Source: Ustilaginoidea virens (lineage: Eukaryota; Ascomycota; Sordariomycetes; Hypocreales; Clavicipitaceae). Taken from it: DNA of 64,000 bases. The notes under the pieces were generated by a model. It searched no databases, was not told the origin of the DNA, and worked only from the letters and a program-made list of their open reading frames with translations. Of this stretch, positions 1 through 11,653 are shown piece by piece; within the stretch, counting starts at the first letter, position 1; each line of letters begins with the position of its first letter. The stretch covers positions 1,860,001 through 1,924,000 of the forward strand of contig NC_057322.1 of assembly GCF_000687475.1 (NCBI RefSeq), written 5' to 3'. A program made the translations under genes and the position numbers.

Positions 1-1606
1 TCAATGTTCAATTGTTCAATTTGCTCTCTTCTTGGTCTGGCCTCTGGCCCCCCGATCAATCAACCTCGCGGCGGTGGTCACTGGCCGCTGGTGAGGCGTG
101 ACCCACTGCAACGCAAGCAAAGCCTCGGGGGGGGGGTGGGGTGGAGGGCGTGCCCAGCGCCGGCATCGCCAGATGCTCACACCACCTTGGACAGGCTGCC
201 TCGCCTCCCTTTCACGCCCAGGTCCGTGCATGGCAAAGGATGGGCAAGGCTCAACAAGCCACCGGACCAGACAAGCAAAAGAGGGCCGCCGCAGAGCTCC
301 CAGGTGTCCGTAGGCTTGGCGTGGTGGTGAGCGGTAGCGTATGGCAACTTTCGTTCTGGCTCAGCCTGCCTGCCTGCCTGGCTGCCACCCCCCACCCCCC
401 CCCCCCCCAAAAGCGCACACCCTCACCCCCGGAGTAGGACGTTGGACATTGGCTGGGCCTGGAGAGGGTGGGTCCACGGTGGGGTCCTTGGACCGATGAT
501 GCCTTTTCTTACTCTTTTTGCCTTTTTTACGCTTTTTTTTTTTTTTATGTGCCAGCCAGAACGGCGCTATCGCTGCAGGCAATGGAGGTGGGGCCCAAGC
601 CTGGGTCGATCCTTGTAGACTCATTTTTTTTTTTTTGGTTTTTTTTATCGTCCTTCCCCCCCACCGGCCAGAGGCAAAGCCTTTTTTTGCCCTTGCTCTT
701 TCCTTATGTATCCTCTCACGGGAGTTTCCCAGGCAGGTACTCCGTACGCAGCTACCACCTTTGGCTGCCGTTTTTTATGTTTTCTATTTTATGTTTTTTT
801 TTTTTTTAGGTTTCTCTTTTTGCCCCTCCCCCCCCCCTTGGGGTGTTGTCAGCCCACCCGCTACTGTCAATCAAATCAACCCAACGGCCATTGAAGCAAG
901 CAGCGCTGGAGAGCGCCTGCTCTTACAGACGCAACCCTCCCCTGAAACGATTGACAGCAGACCAGGCTGCTAGGTACACCTGGTACAGTAGCCCACGGAG
1001 CTCGCGGTACTCCGTCCAGAGTACGTACAGGCCTGGGCTGCGAAGCGCACCCCCAAGGCGGGCCGCACACCACCACACCCAACCAGCCATGATGCCACAC
1101 CTCACCTCATTATCGTCCCCGTACATACATATACATATACACTTGGCTGCCCTCAACTCTTCCTTCTTCGCGACTCTCCTCATCTTTGCCGCTTAACCTC
1201 GTCCTCCCTTTCACCTCTTGTCGCTTTCTCGTCCTTTTTTTTTTTTCTTTCGCCCTTCTTCTTTCTCTGCCTCCGCCATTGCTTCCGCTCTTCTTGCTCG
1301 AGAGATCCTTCCGCTCTCCCAGACCGTTCAACTGCCGAGCAGCCCGGGGGTCGTTGTGCCAAACAGGCCATCCATGACTTTTGCCTGCTCTCCACTCTCA
1401 TAAGCCCACTCTTGTGTGACCGGCCCGCTTTCGCTCGACTGAGTCACCATCTCGACGTCCTCTGGCCCGGTATAAGATAACTGCCATCAAACAGCAGTCT
1501 GGCGCTGGGCTGGATTCCGAGCTTACAACGGGCACCGGGCGCCGCATCCGACACGAAGCTGTACAGCAACAAACCATCACAACCCCTCCTACCATCTACA
1601 ACTACA
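1..1606. other. Non-coding upstream region
   Basis: No gene is supported here. The stretch holds several poly-T and poly-C runs (around 400, 535, 625 and 795), one copy of the dispersed 9-mer TACTCCGTA at 738-746 and a partial copy at 1008, and a pyrimidine-rich block from about 1150 to 1320. The last few hundred bases probably carry the promoter and 5' leader of the Ecl1-type gene that starts at 1607. Confidence 0.6.
1471..1479 (+). promoter_or_regulatory. TATA-like element upstream of the Ecl1-type gene
   Basis: TATAAGATA lies 136 nt before the ATG at 1607, in an otherwise GC-rich stretch. The position and sequence fit a TATA box, but no transcription start can be seen, so this is only a candidate. 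Confidence 0.3.
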
Positions 1607-2152
1607 ATGGCTTTCAACCTCTGGATACATCAATTCTGCCTCGCTTGCGACAAGCAGGTGCAGGTTGACGGCGCGGCGTACTGCTCCGAATCCTGCAGAC
1701 TGGCTGATCAGGAAAAGACGTCAACCCCCAGCTCGCAAGCCAGCTCTCCCGCGCTCACTCCCCCAGGCTACCCTTGGTCTACATTATCGTCGTCGTCGTC
1801 GTCATCATCATCATCGTCATGTCCTCCGTCTTCGTCATCGCCGAGGTCGAGATTCTATCTGTCTCCGGCCTACGACTTTAGCAACGCGCAACCCTACGGG
1901 ACCGCCTGTGTACGAAATCAACCCAATCCCCCGTTGGGTAGCAACGCAACCGGCTTTGCTTCAGCAGCCACGGCCACGTCTAGCCTGACCCGAAACCTCA
2001 CCCCATCCAGCTCTCACAGCAGCCTCTGTTCCATGCAAAGCACGTCGACAACGGGCGAATCCAGTCACCTGTCGGACACGGCCAAGCAAGAGCTAAAAGC
2101 GTACGCCATATCGTTTGAGCACGTCAGGCTGCAACGACGTCGATCATACTAG
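1607..2152 (+). CDS. Ecl1/2/3-type zinc-binding life-span regulator
   Basis: This is a single-exon gene for 181 residues, starting at an ATG in a good fungal context (ACAATGG). The N-terminus has a CxxC...CxxxC pattern (C11, C14, C26, C30) followed by RLAD, the signature of the short zinc-binding proteins related to fission yeast Ecl1, which extend chronological life span. The rest is Ser/Thr-rich and low in complexity, with a poly-Ser run near residues 63-78 encoded by TCG/TCA repeats. A short conserved-looking end follows (KQELKAYAISFEHVRLQRR). Family members are small and mostly disordered outside the cysteine motif, which fits. Function is assigned by motif only; zinc binding is likely and the downstream pathway is unknown. 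The neighbours give no functional hint. Confidence 0.8.
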   Translation: MAFNLWIHQFCLACDKQVQVDGAAYCSESCRLADQEKTSTPSSQASSPALTPPGYPWSTLSSSSSSSSSSSCPPSSSSPRSRFYLSPAYDFSNAQPYGTACVRNQPNPPLGSNATGFASAATATSSLTRNLTPSSSHSSLCSMQSTSTTGESSHLSDTAKQELKAYAISFEHVRLQRRRSY

Positions 2153-4474
2153 GGTGGCACAGACCGGATTCCTGTTGAATACTTTTATATTTTTCGGCAC
2201 TTGAAAGAATGAAGAGCGATCAAAAAGCAGGCCCGATGTCACGATTTTTCATCATTATATTTTTTTTTGTCGTATACCTTACGGAACCGCACCCAACTCA
2301 ACACTCTCAACACTCATGCCGCACGACATCATGCCTACTAGGGTTTGATTGATTGAAAAAAAATCACTCTGCTCACACCATACTCATATTTTCCCCTGTT
2401 CTTTTCCTGTTGTACCAAGATGTGCATTACACGGAGCGATGCATATCGACCTTATTTTTTTTTTTTTCACCACACAAAAAAGTCTTTGTATGATTTCTCA
2501 TCTCTTGTACCCGAAACACACCATGTGACCGATGGGAGCTGACACCGCGTGGTATTGTGTATTTCACATCCGGCCTGGAGTTGTTTCACAAACTGTTTAC
2601 TTATATAGCATGGCATGGGAGCAAATGGCAATCCATTGAGAACAATGATGAACATGGGGGAAATTCTGCCGGGCAAACATTGGACCGCACGGCGAGGGTG
2701 GGAAAAAAACGGGCGCCGAAGAGGCAAAGATTGGGTTTATTGTCACGGCGGCCAGGCGCAGTACGGGCAGAGCAACAGGATGCAAGGGTAGGGTCGATCA
2801 GGCTCACAGCACATGGCCAGCCAAGCCTGCATGCATAGATGCAATGCAGTTGATGGTGCGGGTCAGATGGACGGATTATGGATTTTCCCCCCATTTTTAT
2901 CTCTTTTTTTTTTTTTTTTTTTTTTTGGCTGTACGGATAGCTCGGGCAAGAAGCCGGGCCGAAGGGGGAGGGCGTCTTGAATCCAATACACGCTGTCCCA
3001 GCATGACGATGTTCATGGCCTTGAGCGGCTTGGCTTTACTTAACTTTACCTGTGAGAATGACAGCACCCATGACGGGGGCTTCCTGCGAGCGGCGGCGTG
3101 CGTGACTGGCGCGGGCTGCGGCCACGACGGCTTCCCGCCTGGCCAGGTCGCACATGGGCATCACTTAGGGCCTCGGAGCGCAGCGGACGGGGGGCTGGCA
3201 CGGCAGGGGACGTTGTGGCTGGCGGATCGGGATGCGGATGGCGCTGGTTGGGCGCGACGAGAGGGAGGCGGGCAGCATGTGTCTAGCCGGTGGAGGTGAA
3301 GTGAAGGAGAGGAGAGGAGGCGTGAGGGCGTGAAGGAGTCTGAGTCTGGTGTGAGTGTTGGGCGGGTTGGACGAGCAGGCATTGAGGAATGCTGGGTGTA
3401 TGTGGCATGCATGTACGGAGTAGAGTAGAGGAAAAGCAACGGAAGTCGTGTAAAGCGAGTAAAGCGAGTAAAGCCGCGCGAAGCCGCGTGAAGCCGCGTG
3501 TCATCTAATAACGCGTCAGAGTGCGTGACAAGCACGTAAAGCGTGTAATCGGATGCAACCGTGAGCATTAGCATAGTCGGCATTTCAACGTGATCAATTG
3601 ACGTGGATTCCGGATAGAAGAGTATGTAAAGCTGCACGTAACTGGTATTTCATGACGTGATTTTGCCGCGGGTGCGGAGATGCGCAGGCATGGACGTAAG
3701 GCGGTACAGGTCTGGTACGACGCACAGCACCAGGCGCAGCTGCAAGTCGACTCCTATTGCACAAGCACGCACACGGCACAACAGCACACCTCCACGAGAG
3801 GTCTTGATAGCACGCAGCCGTGCACAGGCATCAAGCTGCATCAACAGCAACCAGCGGTGCCAAGCATCCACGGATGACGCCGGCAAACGCAAGAGGCTTG
3901 GACGCCGTGGCGGCGGCGGCCCAAGGTGGCGTCGCGCAGAAGCCCCGCCGTCGACGGCGCCTGATTGGGCCGGCCGGCCGGCCGAAACTTTTGGGACGGG
4001 CGCCCCCCCCCCCCCCCCCAACTGCCGGATGCCAACGACGACGGGGCCCTAGTACCGGTTGCGCCCAGGGATGATGCATAACAACACCATCATAAACAAG
4101 CTGCAAAAAGAAAAAAAAACTTTATGACTGACAAAAAAAGAAAGCCCGGCAGGACAAAAACCCCCGGGTGCCTGGCGTCGCGCACGGCACGAAAACCCTT
4201 GCGGCCTTTCCGTTTCAGAAGGCCCCCGTTTGACAGCAGCAACAGCAACCCCGGAATGGCCGGCGGGAGGGAACCCAGGGCCACCCCGGCGCCGAATTAG
4301 TGATACTACCTGGCCCTGGGGGCCCCTGGGGGTGGGGTGGGGGGCAGAGGCCCGGCTAGCGCCTGGCAAGCTGATGTCGGTTCCAGGCAGTCAGGCCCCA
4401 GGATAGGCGGTATAGTTTGGGCCGGCGGGCTGGTTCCTACGCGCCCTTTCTTCACCGTCGGGCTATGTGGGCTT

Positions 4475-4506
<32 letters not shown>

Positions 4507-6944
4507 GGAGGCCGTGGAAAGTTTCGGCAGACGAGGGGTTTTGCTCGTACGGAAACGAAACCATTGCGAGGTGTGCTGCCGGGCCTAAGAAAGGAAAGGG
4601 GGAAAAAAAAAAAAGAAAGAAGAAGAAAAAAAAAAAAAAAAAAAAACCAAGATGTCGATGCTGCAGTGCGAGTTTGGGTCAACTGGCGTTGTGGATGATG
4701 CTGGAATGGGCATTAGCGGTTGCTGCTAATGACCGCCAAGTTGCTGGTCCGTGGCCCGTGGTCCGTGCGTGCTGGCGGCATGCGGCTTGCGGCTTGCGGC
4801 TTGCGGCATGCGGCATGTAACTACGGAGTCGGTACGTACTACGGCCGCCCATGGGTTCCTCGGTACGTACTGTACGTACGTACGTCTGGTCTAGTCCGGT
4901 CCGTTTCTGCGCTGGAGCACCTGGCACCTGGCACCTGGCACCTACCTGGACCAAGGTTAGGTTTGGGCCGAAAGCGCCAGGCAAGCTCCGTTTCGTCGAC
5001 GGACCCGTCGAGCCCAGCTCGCGTCAAGTCCGCGCCATTCCTGCGCGGAAGAGGAGACGCGGCCGGTTCCTCTCGACGGGCAGCGCCGCGCATTCCTTGT
5101 CTGCCGTGCGCAAACGCCCTCGACAGTTTGCTCCCCTCGCGTGACGGAGCTGCCGCCGCGGCCCCCACACCCACAACCCTCCCTCTGGTGGCACGCACGG
5201 CGCGGTGCCAGCGACGAAGGAGCAGCGGGCACAAGGAAACAAGCTCGACAAGGAAGCGGAGAACAAGACGGAAGAAAAAGAAACGAAGAGCGAAAAAAAA
5301 AAAAAAAAAAAAAAAGTCTCACAGCTCTGGGCGCCGACCTAGTGTCCGTGCAAGGTACCTAGGTACCTAGGTACGTAGCAGGTCATCACCACCAGCCAAG
5401 GTCAACTGGTACCTCCCAAGGTAGGAGGCACCTCGGCTGGCTCCAGGTGGCGCAACGTCCTGGCGGCCGCAGGTTCCCGTTGCCAGCAGGCTCCACCCGC
5501 CACATCGGTCGGATTGATGAATGCCATCTCGCAGGAATTTGATGCGTCAGGGGGGCCGGGCCGCCTGGACAAGGGGGCTGGGGCCAAGGAAGGAAAGGCC
5601 AAAGAAACTTTTTTTTTTCTTTCTTTTTTTTTCTTTTCTTTTTTTTTTTTTTTTTTTTTTTGAAAATTTCTCGCGTGTTCGCTGCTGGCCTGTTTGAGTA
5701 AGCCGGTGGGTGCTTGGACGTCCGACAGGCAGACAGATAGTCGGGGCTCGGGGCTCTGGGCTCGGATGCCCGCCGTCCTGCTGCTGCTGCTGCTGTCTGG
5801 TGCTTTGGGCCCTCTGGCCCTCTGGCCCCCTTCCCCGTCGACGCAGCCAACGAACTGCGTCCGCGGACATGATTTGACTGATTAGTATTCGGGCCCGTGA
5901 CCGTGACGGACGTGGACGGGTCGTGAAGTGGGCATGCATGCCGCGTTTCACGTCTTCCGCGCCCCCTTGCTTTCGCTTAAGCGGTTTTCGAGACCGCATG
6001 TGCAGTGCAGTGCAGTTGCAGTGCAGTGCAGCTGCAGCGGCTGGCACGGTACGTACATGCATGTAAAGAGGTATGCACGTAGGTACTTTGTTCCTGGGAT
6101 CCCTCGAGGCCTGCTGTTCCCAAGCGCCGCCTCGTCTCCCGAAGCCCCCCGTGCCTGGAATGCAAAAACGTCGCGTGTACTCGTACTCCGCACCATGCAC
6201 CTGCCAGCTGGCCTGGCCCAAGCAGCGCAGCTGGCTGTCATTGATCAGAGGGCTCTCTCGGACGAACGTTCTCTTTTATTAGCATTATTAGTATTGTTAG
6301 TCTTGGTTTTTGCTTTTCTTCCGTCTGCCGGCACGCCCCAGGAGCACCATCACCATCTGCCACCGTTCCATGGCTTTGCCCCTGCATCTCACCCCCCCCC
6401 CCCCCCCCTCTTAGGCGGTGGCATTCTATAATGGAAGAAAAAACCCTCTTGAGCCAGTGCGCATGGTGCCACGTCGACCGTTGAAGGTTTTTTTTTTTTT
6501 TTGCTTCTTCTTCCTCTTCTTCTTCTTCTTCCCATTTCATGACTGTTCTTTTTTATTTTTATTTTGTTTTTATTTTATTTCCTTCTTTTTTTTCCTTCTT
6601 TTTTCTCCCCTTTTTTTTTTTTCGTTTTTTTCGTTTTTTTCTTTTTTCCTTTGGCTCCTCGTCTTCAAGGGCAATGCTTGTGCTTGGTCCGACCAGCAGG
6701 TGGCGTGCCGTCAATGTCCCCTGGCGCTAGGGAGCGGCCGCCGCCGCTGCCAACGTCAACCGCTAGTCGCAACAGCAAGCCAAAACCAGGCTGGATGGAC
6801 CTGAAGGGACCTGCGTGCATGACAACCGCACATGTGCCCAGCGACTTTTGTTCAGGGCGAGCAGGGCGCGAAGAAGCAGGGAAGGCTGTTTACAAATAAA
6901 ATAGAAAAAATAAAATTAATAAGTAAATAAAAACGAGGCAAAGG

Positions 6945-6976
<32 letters not shown>

Positions 6977-8932
6977 AGCGCCCTCGCAGGCTGGACCGAT
7001 CGGATGTGCTGGCGGATTCTCCCGCGGCCCTCTCGAGCCCTGAAAGGTTGAACGTTGGAATTCCGGCGGCACCAGCGCAAAACCACCAAGTTAGCCGCAG
7101 ACAAAGAGGGCAGACGACCACATCCACAACCACAAAACCGCATCCACGTATATCCGCATTGACGTCCACATCCACGTCCACATCCGCATCCGCATCCGCA
7201 CCCGCATCCGCATCCGCATCCGCATCAACGATATGCAGCGCCCCTCTCCCCATCCGACGCAAGCTCAAACCCATCCGTGTCTCCATCCATCCATCCACCC
7301 GTGCCCAACCCTCGCACCCACATGACGTCTGCCCACTTTCTCCCAGCTGCTGCCGTTGTCGACGTTTCATCCTTTTGCTGCCGTTAATGCCGCCGGTAAT
7401 GCCGCCGGTAATGCCGCCGCCGCCGCCGCCCTTCACGCCCCGACCTTTCATGCCACGAGGCCGTATCGGAACGCGTCCCTGCAGAGCCGGGCGGCACTCG
7501 TACACGTCTACTCGAAACACTCCGACGTGGGGATGCGGAAAACGCCTCTGGCATCCCGGCCGCGCCCTCCCGTTCCAACCAGCCCGACCTGCCGCCGTGC
7601 CTGAAGCAAGCCGTTTCCACGTAGTGCCTGGTGTTTTGTGTGTTTCCTTCTCCCCGCGTTTGGTTGGTTCGACAGGACCGCTCGCGTCCGCCGTCGCCTT
7701 GCCTGCCGCGCGTTACATGGACCCCCCCCCCCCCCCCCCTCCCCGAACCCGTGCCGAGTTCCATTCCTCGCCGGCAGAGAAATGTTGCAGTCGCTAGTCC
7801 GCGGCTTGCCGGTGCCGTTGGGAATGGAGGGCGTCGGGGATCGGGTGCCCTTCATGGCGTGGCGTGGCGTGGCGTTGCGTTGCGTGGCGTGCGGTGGGCG
7901 TGAATGCGCGTACCAGGATGGAATCTGCTGCGGTATCTGCTGCGGTATCTGCTGACTGTCCGAGACAATAGAGGCAAATACTGCACCTGATGCATCCTGC
8001 ATGTAAGCCGCCGGGCCGCTGGTGAAGCTGTTTGGTCTTGTCCACAAACCCCGCCTTTGGGCAGGCTGCGTCAAGACGAAACATGCCGAAGCGGTCCAAC
8101 CGTCGTCATGCCATGGTGAAAAAGGCCCTGCAGAACGAGCCCTTGCGTCTGTTGCTGCCTGTCAAGGTTGTGATTCATAATGTCTGTCATTGTGGCATTG
8201 CCGCTCGTTCGGCCGGTTCCTATCATGTTCCAACTGTCCGTCGACTGCGCTCAGTTTTCCCCGTCGGCTTGTCATGCTGCAACTTCACCTTGCATGCAGA
8301 GTTTCAAAGCGCCCCAGGCATCCATGTCAAGACGGGACAAAGGCCCATTCATTCCTTGTTCAGCACACCGAAACGGCAGCGTCGTTGGGGTTCGAAACAT
8401 CATTCAGCAACAATGGAAGCCGTCGCCCCTTGCCAGCCCTGCCGTCGAGACCCTCCGCTCCTCTCGGGTTCCACTCCCTGAAATAATTCACGACCCCCTC
8501 TCCTTTCCCCCTTTGCTCAAGAGGCCAAGTCCGGCTTGCAATGACGACATGTGGTTGATCTGTCCGTTTTGACAGTCAGTCGGCAAGTGTCGCCGTGAGG
8601 CTTCCGGGGCACTCCACCTCGGGACGAACGCGAGACTTTGGCGAGAACACATGGCATCAGGCACGGAGCGGGTTGCCAAGGTCATATCGATCAGTCTCGG
8701 CCCATTCATGTGGTGCGAATTGACATGTCCCCGAATTGGGGTTCAAGATACACATGGTTCGGTTCGAGTTCGGCTGGATGCCAAAACAGGACGCTTCACG
8801 AAAGGTCTGAAGGAAGAAATCACACAGGCACGAGTCACGGTTCATTGACATGGCAAGCGTCGTATTTGCTATTGGGCCCGTATGATAATCTGCGACCTGG
8901 CATGTCATCCTCCCACTGACGGCGACAGCTTT
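2153..8932. other. 6.8 kb gene-free region with many simple repeats
   Basis: No ORF here resembles a known protein; the longer ones are low-complexity readings of GC-rich or homopolymeric DNA. Visible contents are a 23-T run at 2904-2926, a TACGGAGTA copy at 3414-3422, short repeats of AAAGCGAGT and AAGCCGCGTG near 3450-3500, an 18-C run near 4002-4019, and poly-A runs at 4626-4646, 5293-5315 and 6945-6974. There is also a repeated KpnI-like GGTACCTA motif near 5355, a GCAGT repeat near 6000, and a CATCCG hexamer array near 7145-7235. No tRNA or rRNA was found by eye. Confidence 0.6.
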
Positions 8933-9555
8933 TTAGGCAACCTTCTTCAACTCGACGTCACTAAAACCACGTAAGCATCTAATTGGGCCGAGTCCCAAAC
9001 TGAAGCAGACTCACAATATGAGCGCGGAATTGGGAGGGATGTGGTTGGGGAAGCCGCTGCACGTCCATTGTCAGTGTCGAGGAAGCTGGAAAAAAAGTCG
9101 GGGCAGAGAGACACATACCGGGCCCCGTATCCAGAGTCAGCAGAGATGTCGAGGGTGGCCTTCTCGCCGACCCTCATCTGCGTGACGCCATCGTCCCAGC
9201 CTGCATTCACCGCGTTAGAGATGGTTTGAAACTTTTGAAACTCTGATTCCGCGCCCGCGCCGCGGATTCTCCACCGGCATACCCTGGATGACCTGTCCGA
9301 CGCCAATCTTGACAACAAAGTCGCCGCGGCCGACGGAAGAATCGAATCTGGTGTTGGAAAAAAGGAGTCCTTGATTAGTGCCTTGACCAAGCTTAGTGAG
9401 GTGCGCAGGAAGCAAGGCGCTGAGACATACTGTTTACCCTTGTTGTTGGGCTTGCTCTCGTCCTTGAGCCAGCCAGTGTACTCGATGGTGACAGTCTGGC
9501 CCTTGACGGGCGTTTCACCAGTTCCCTCCTTGATCACAGTCTTGCTGACACCCAT
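8933..9555 (-). CDS. fpr1: FKBP12-type peptidyl-prolyl isomerase, five exons
   Basis: This is an FK506/rapamycin-binding prolyl isomerase. The spliced product is 113 residues from exons 9555-9431, 9347-9283, 9200-9119, 9056-9015 and 8960-8933. All introns are GT-AG with in-phase joins, and the total of 342 nt includes the stop. The core is intact: Y26, F43-D44, V61-I62, W65, Y88 and F105 match the positions that line the human FKBP12 drug pocket, and the family ending DVELKKV is present. Length is normal for a single-domain cytosolic FKBP with no targeting signal. One small difference is Ser at position 86 in SADSGYG, where most relatives have Tyr. The gene is divergent from CCT3 across a 2.1 kb gap. 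The family assignment is very secure. Confidence 0.95.
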
Positions 9556-11653
9556 GATGATAGATGACTGAGAATGAACCTGATGGCGCAATGACGCAGT
9601 GAAATCGAGAGTATGAGGTGTTGAAAGGTTAGAGTTCAGGGTATGGAGGTCTGGGAAGCGTCTGGTCAAGCTTGATGGATGAATGATGGATGAATGGCGG
9701 GGGAGATTTCTCACAGAGGGGTCAACGTAGGTACCTTGGCTTGGGAGGTAGGTGGTAGGTACGGAGTACTAGGAACGGTGGGGCATTTGGGAGGGCTCGG
9801 AAAGGCGACCAATGACGTGCGCGGCAGGCAACACGACCCCATGCGAGCTCGAACTCTGTGGAAGCTCCACGAGCGTTTGTTCGGCCCTGCTGTCCACACA
9901 GAGGCACGAGGAGGACGGAGAAAACACAAAGAGCCCAATGGGCGAGAGAAAAGCTTATTGTCTTTACTCCTCAACGAGAAACGACCGCGCCAAGGTGGGT
10001 GGACTGACGGCCCGGCTTGTTGCACTGCATTGTCTCGCAAGAACGTGACGAGTCCATCAGGGACAAAACGACCTTGTCGTCTGGAGTCTTGCAGACGGGG
10101 TGCGTCCATGTTTCGCGCCTCGACGCGTTTATGCAATTCTCGAACACGTCTGGGGTGACCCGGGTGCAACGTTGTTTCTCCTAGCCCAGACCGTCCCAGC
10201 AGATGAATCAGAATTCACCTGTTTGCAGCGTGTCTGAACAATCCATAGCAATCTGCCTTTCATCCATGCTGGTCTGATTATGAGGTCTCGGGTAAGTAAA
10301 GCGAGACTGGTCCACCAGATCTGATCGACCGCGATGAAATAAAGGCAATGTACGGTACATTTAGCGTGTCGGCCGATGTCAAAGCAGCTGGAGTTGACCG
10401 TGACGATGCCTCCAGTCGAGGGGGGCGAGGAAGGCCCGGCAAGACAAGACATGCAAATACGACCGACTTGTTGTCCCTGGCTAGCGACATGAGCGACTCA
10501 CAGATGAACCCCCGTCTCGCAGCATAGCGCGTAGCTTTGATCTTGACCCGTTGTCATGCTTGCTTGCTGCGCGTTTGTTTATCCACGCAGATCATCAAGC
10601 ACAGTCAAGGTCGCTGTTGGCGGCAGCAACACACGTCGACTGCCAGTCTCACCACGCTGCAGCAGCCAAAGCTGGATCCGGGTCTTCAACCCAGACACAC
10701 GAGTCCGCAGCGGACTAGGATATCGTTTACCGATTTGCGCACAGGTGGCCAAGAACACGACATTCGCGAGCAGGCAGAATGCTTCGTCAGGTGGTGGCAC
10801 GTAGGAAGCTTACTAGACGCGTGTCAATCTCCGACGTATTACATGAGGCGAGCCAGAAGGGTAAGACACAAGGCCCGGCATATTACCTCAGATTCGGCGG
10901 TGGAAGGCAAGTCGGCAAAGATGGGGGGGGCAACAGGCCTGCTTGCTCAGTCATGTCAAGTTCACACCTGGGCAGAGGCGTGTTGCAAGTGCATTCGGAT
11001 GGTGAGACGGATCGTTGGACGTGTCCAGCTCTGAGCAGGGACAACTCGGCCGACATGTATCTCGAAGAGACACACGGACGTAGAATAACATGTATGCTCG
11101 TGCAACGAGGTCTGGTGGCACTGGAAAGCTCAAGTCGTCCAAAGTTTCAGCATCATCATTTTAACGACCATGTTGATTTGCTTGGCTGTTGTCGGCATCG
11201 GATTACGGCGGCCACAGTCCCAGCTACCTCTGTCACTGTTTTCTCAGCTGCTTTGCAGTCCTAGTCCTGGGCGTGGTAGAGAGTTCCATTTAAGCGCAAA
11301 GACTTCAATAAGCAGACCTGCAGGGCGTGCACAAGACGTGTCAGGTACGGAGACGGCCATGTTGCGATGAAGTTATGAACGATGTCCGCCAGCCAATCAG
11401 GTCCCTTGTTTCCCGCCGGTCCTGGCAGAGCTTGTTGCTTACTTGCTACCCCCCCGCCAAGCCCGTCCGTGCACACACAATTTATCGTGGGCACTTTTTT
11501 CAAGTCTTGCATAGTCAGACAGACCCCTCCTTCCATTACCCGCCCTACGTCCTTGTGCCTTTTCACTCCCATCGCGAGCTGCCTGGTCGTGGCGACATCT
11601 CTTCCCTCCTTCTCCTTGCCGTCCTCACCAGCGTTTTTTCATCGAGGCCCAAC
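9556..11653. other. Divergent intergenic region between FKBP12 and CCT3
   Basis: This 2.1 kb stretch must hold the promoters of both neighbours. It contains two GTAGGTAC motifs (9727 and 9755), the second overlapping a TACGGAGTA copy at 9760-9768, about 200 bp upstream of the FKBP12 start. A CT-rich block around 11520-11640 precedes the CCT3 start. ORFs of up to about 165 codons exist but show no recognisable domain. Confidence 0.5.
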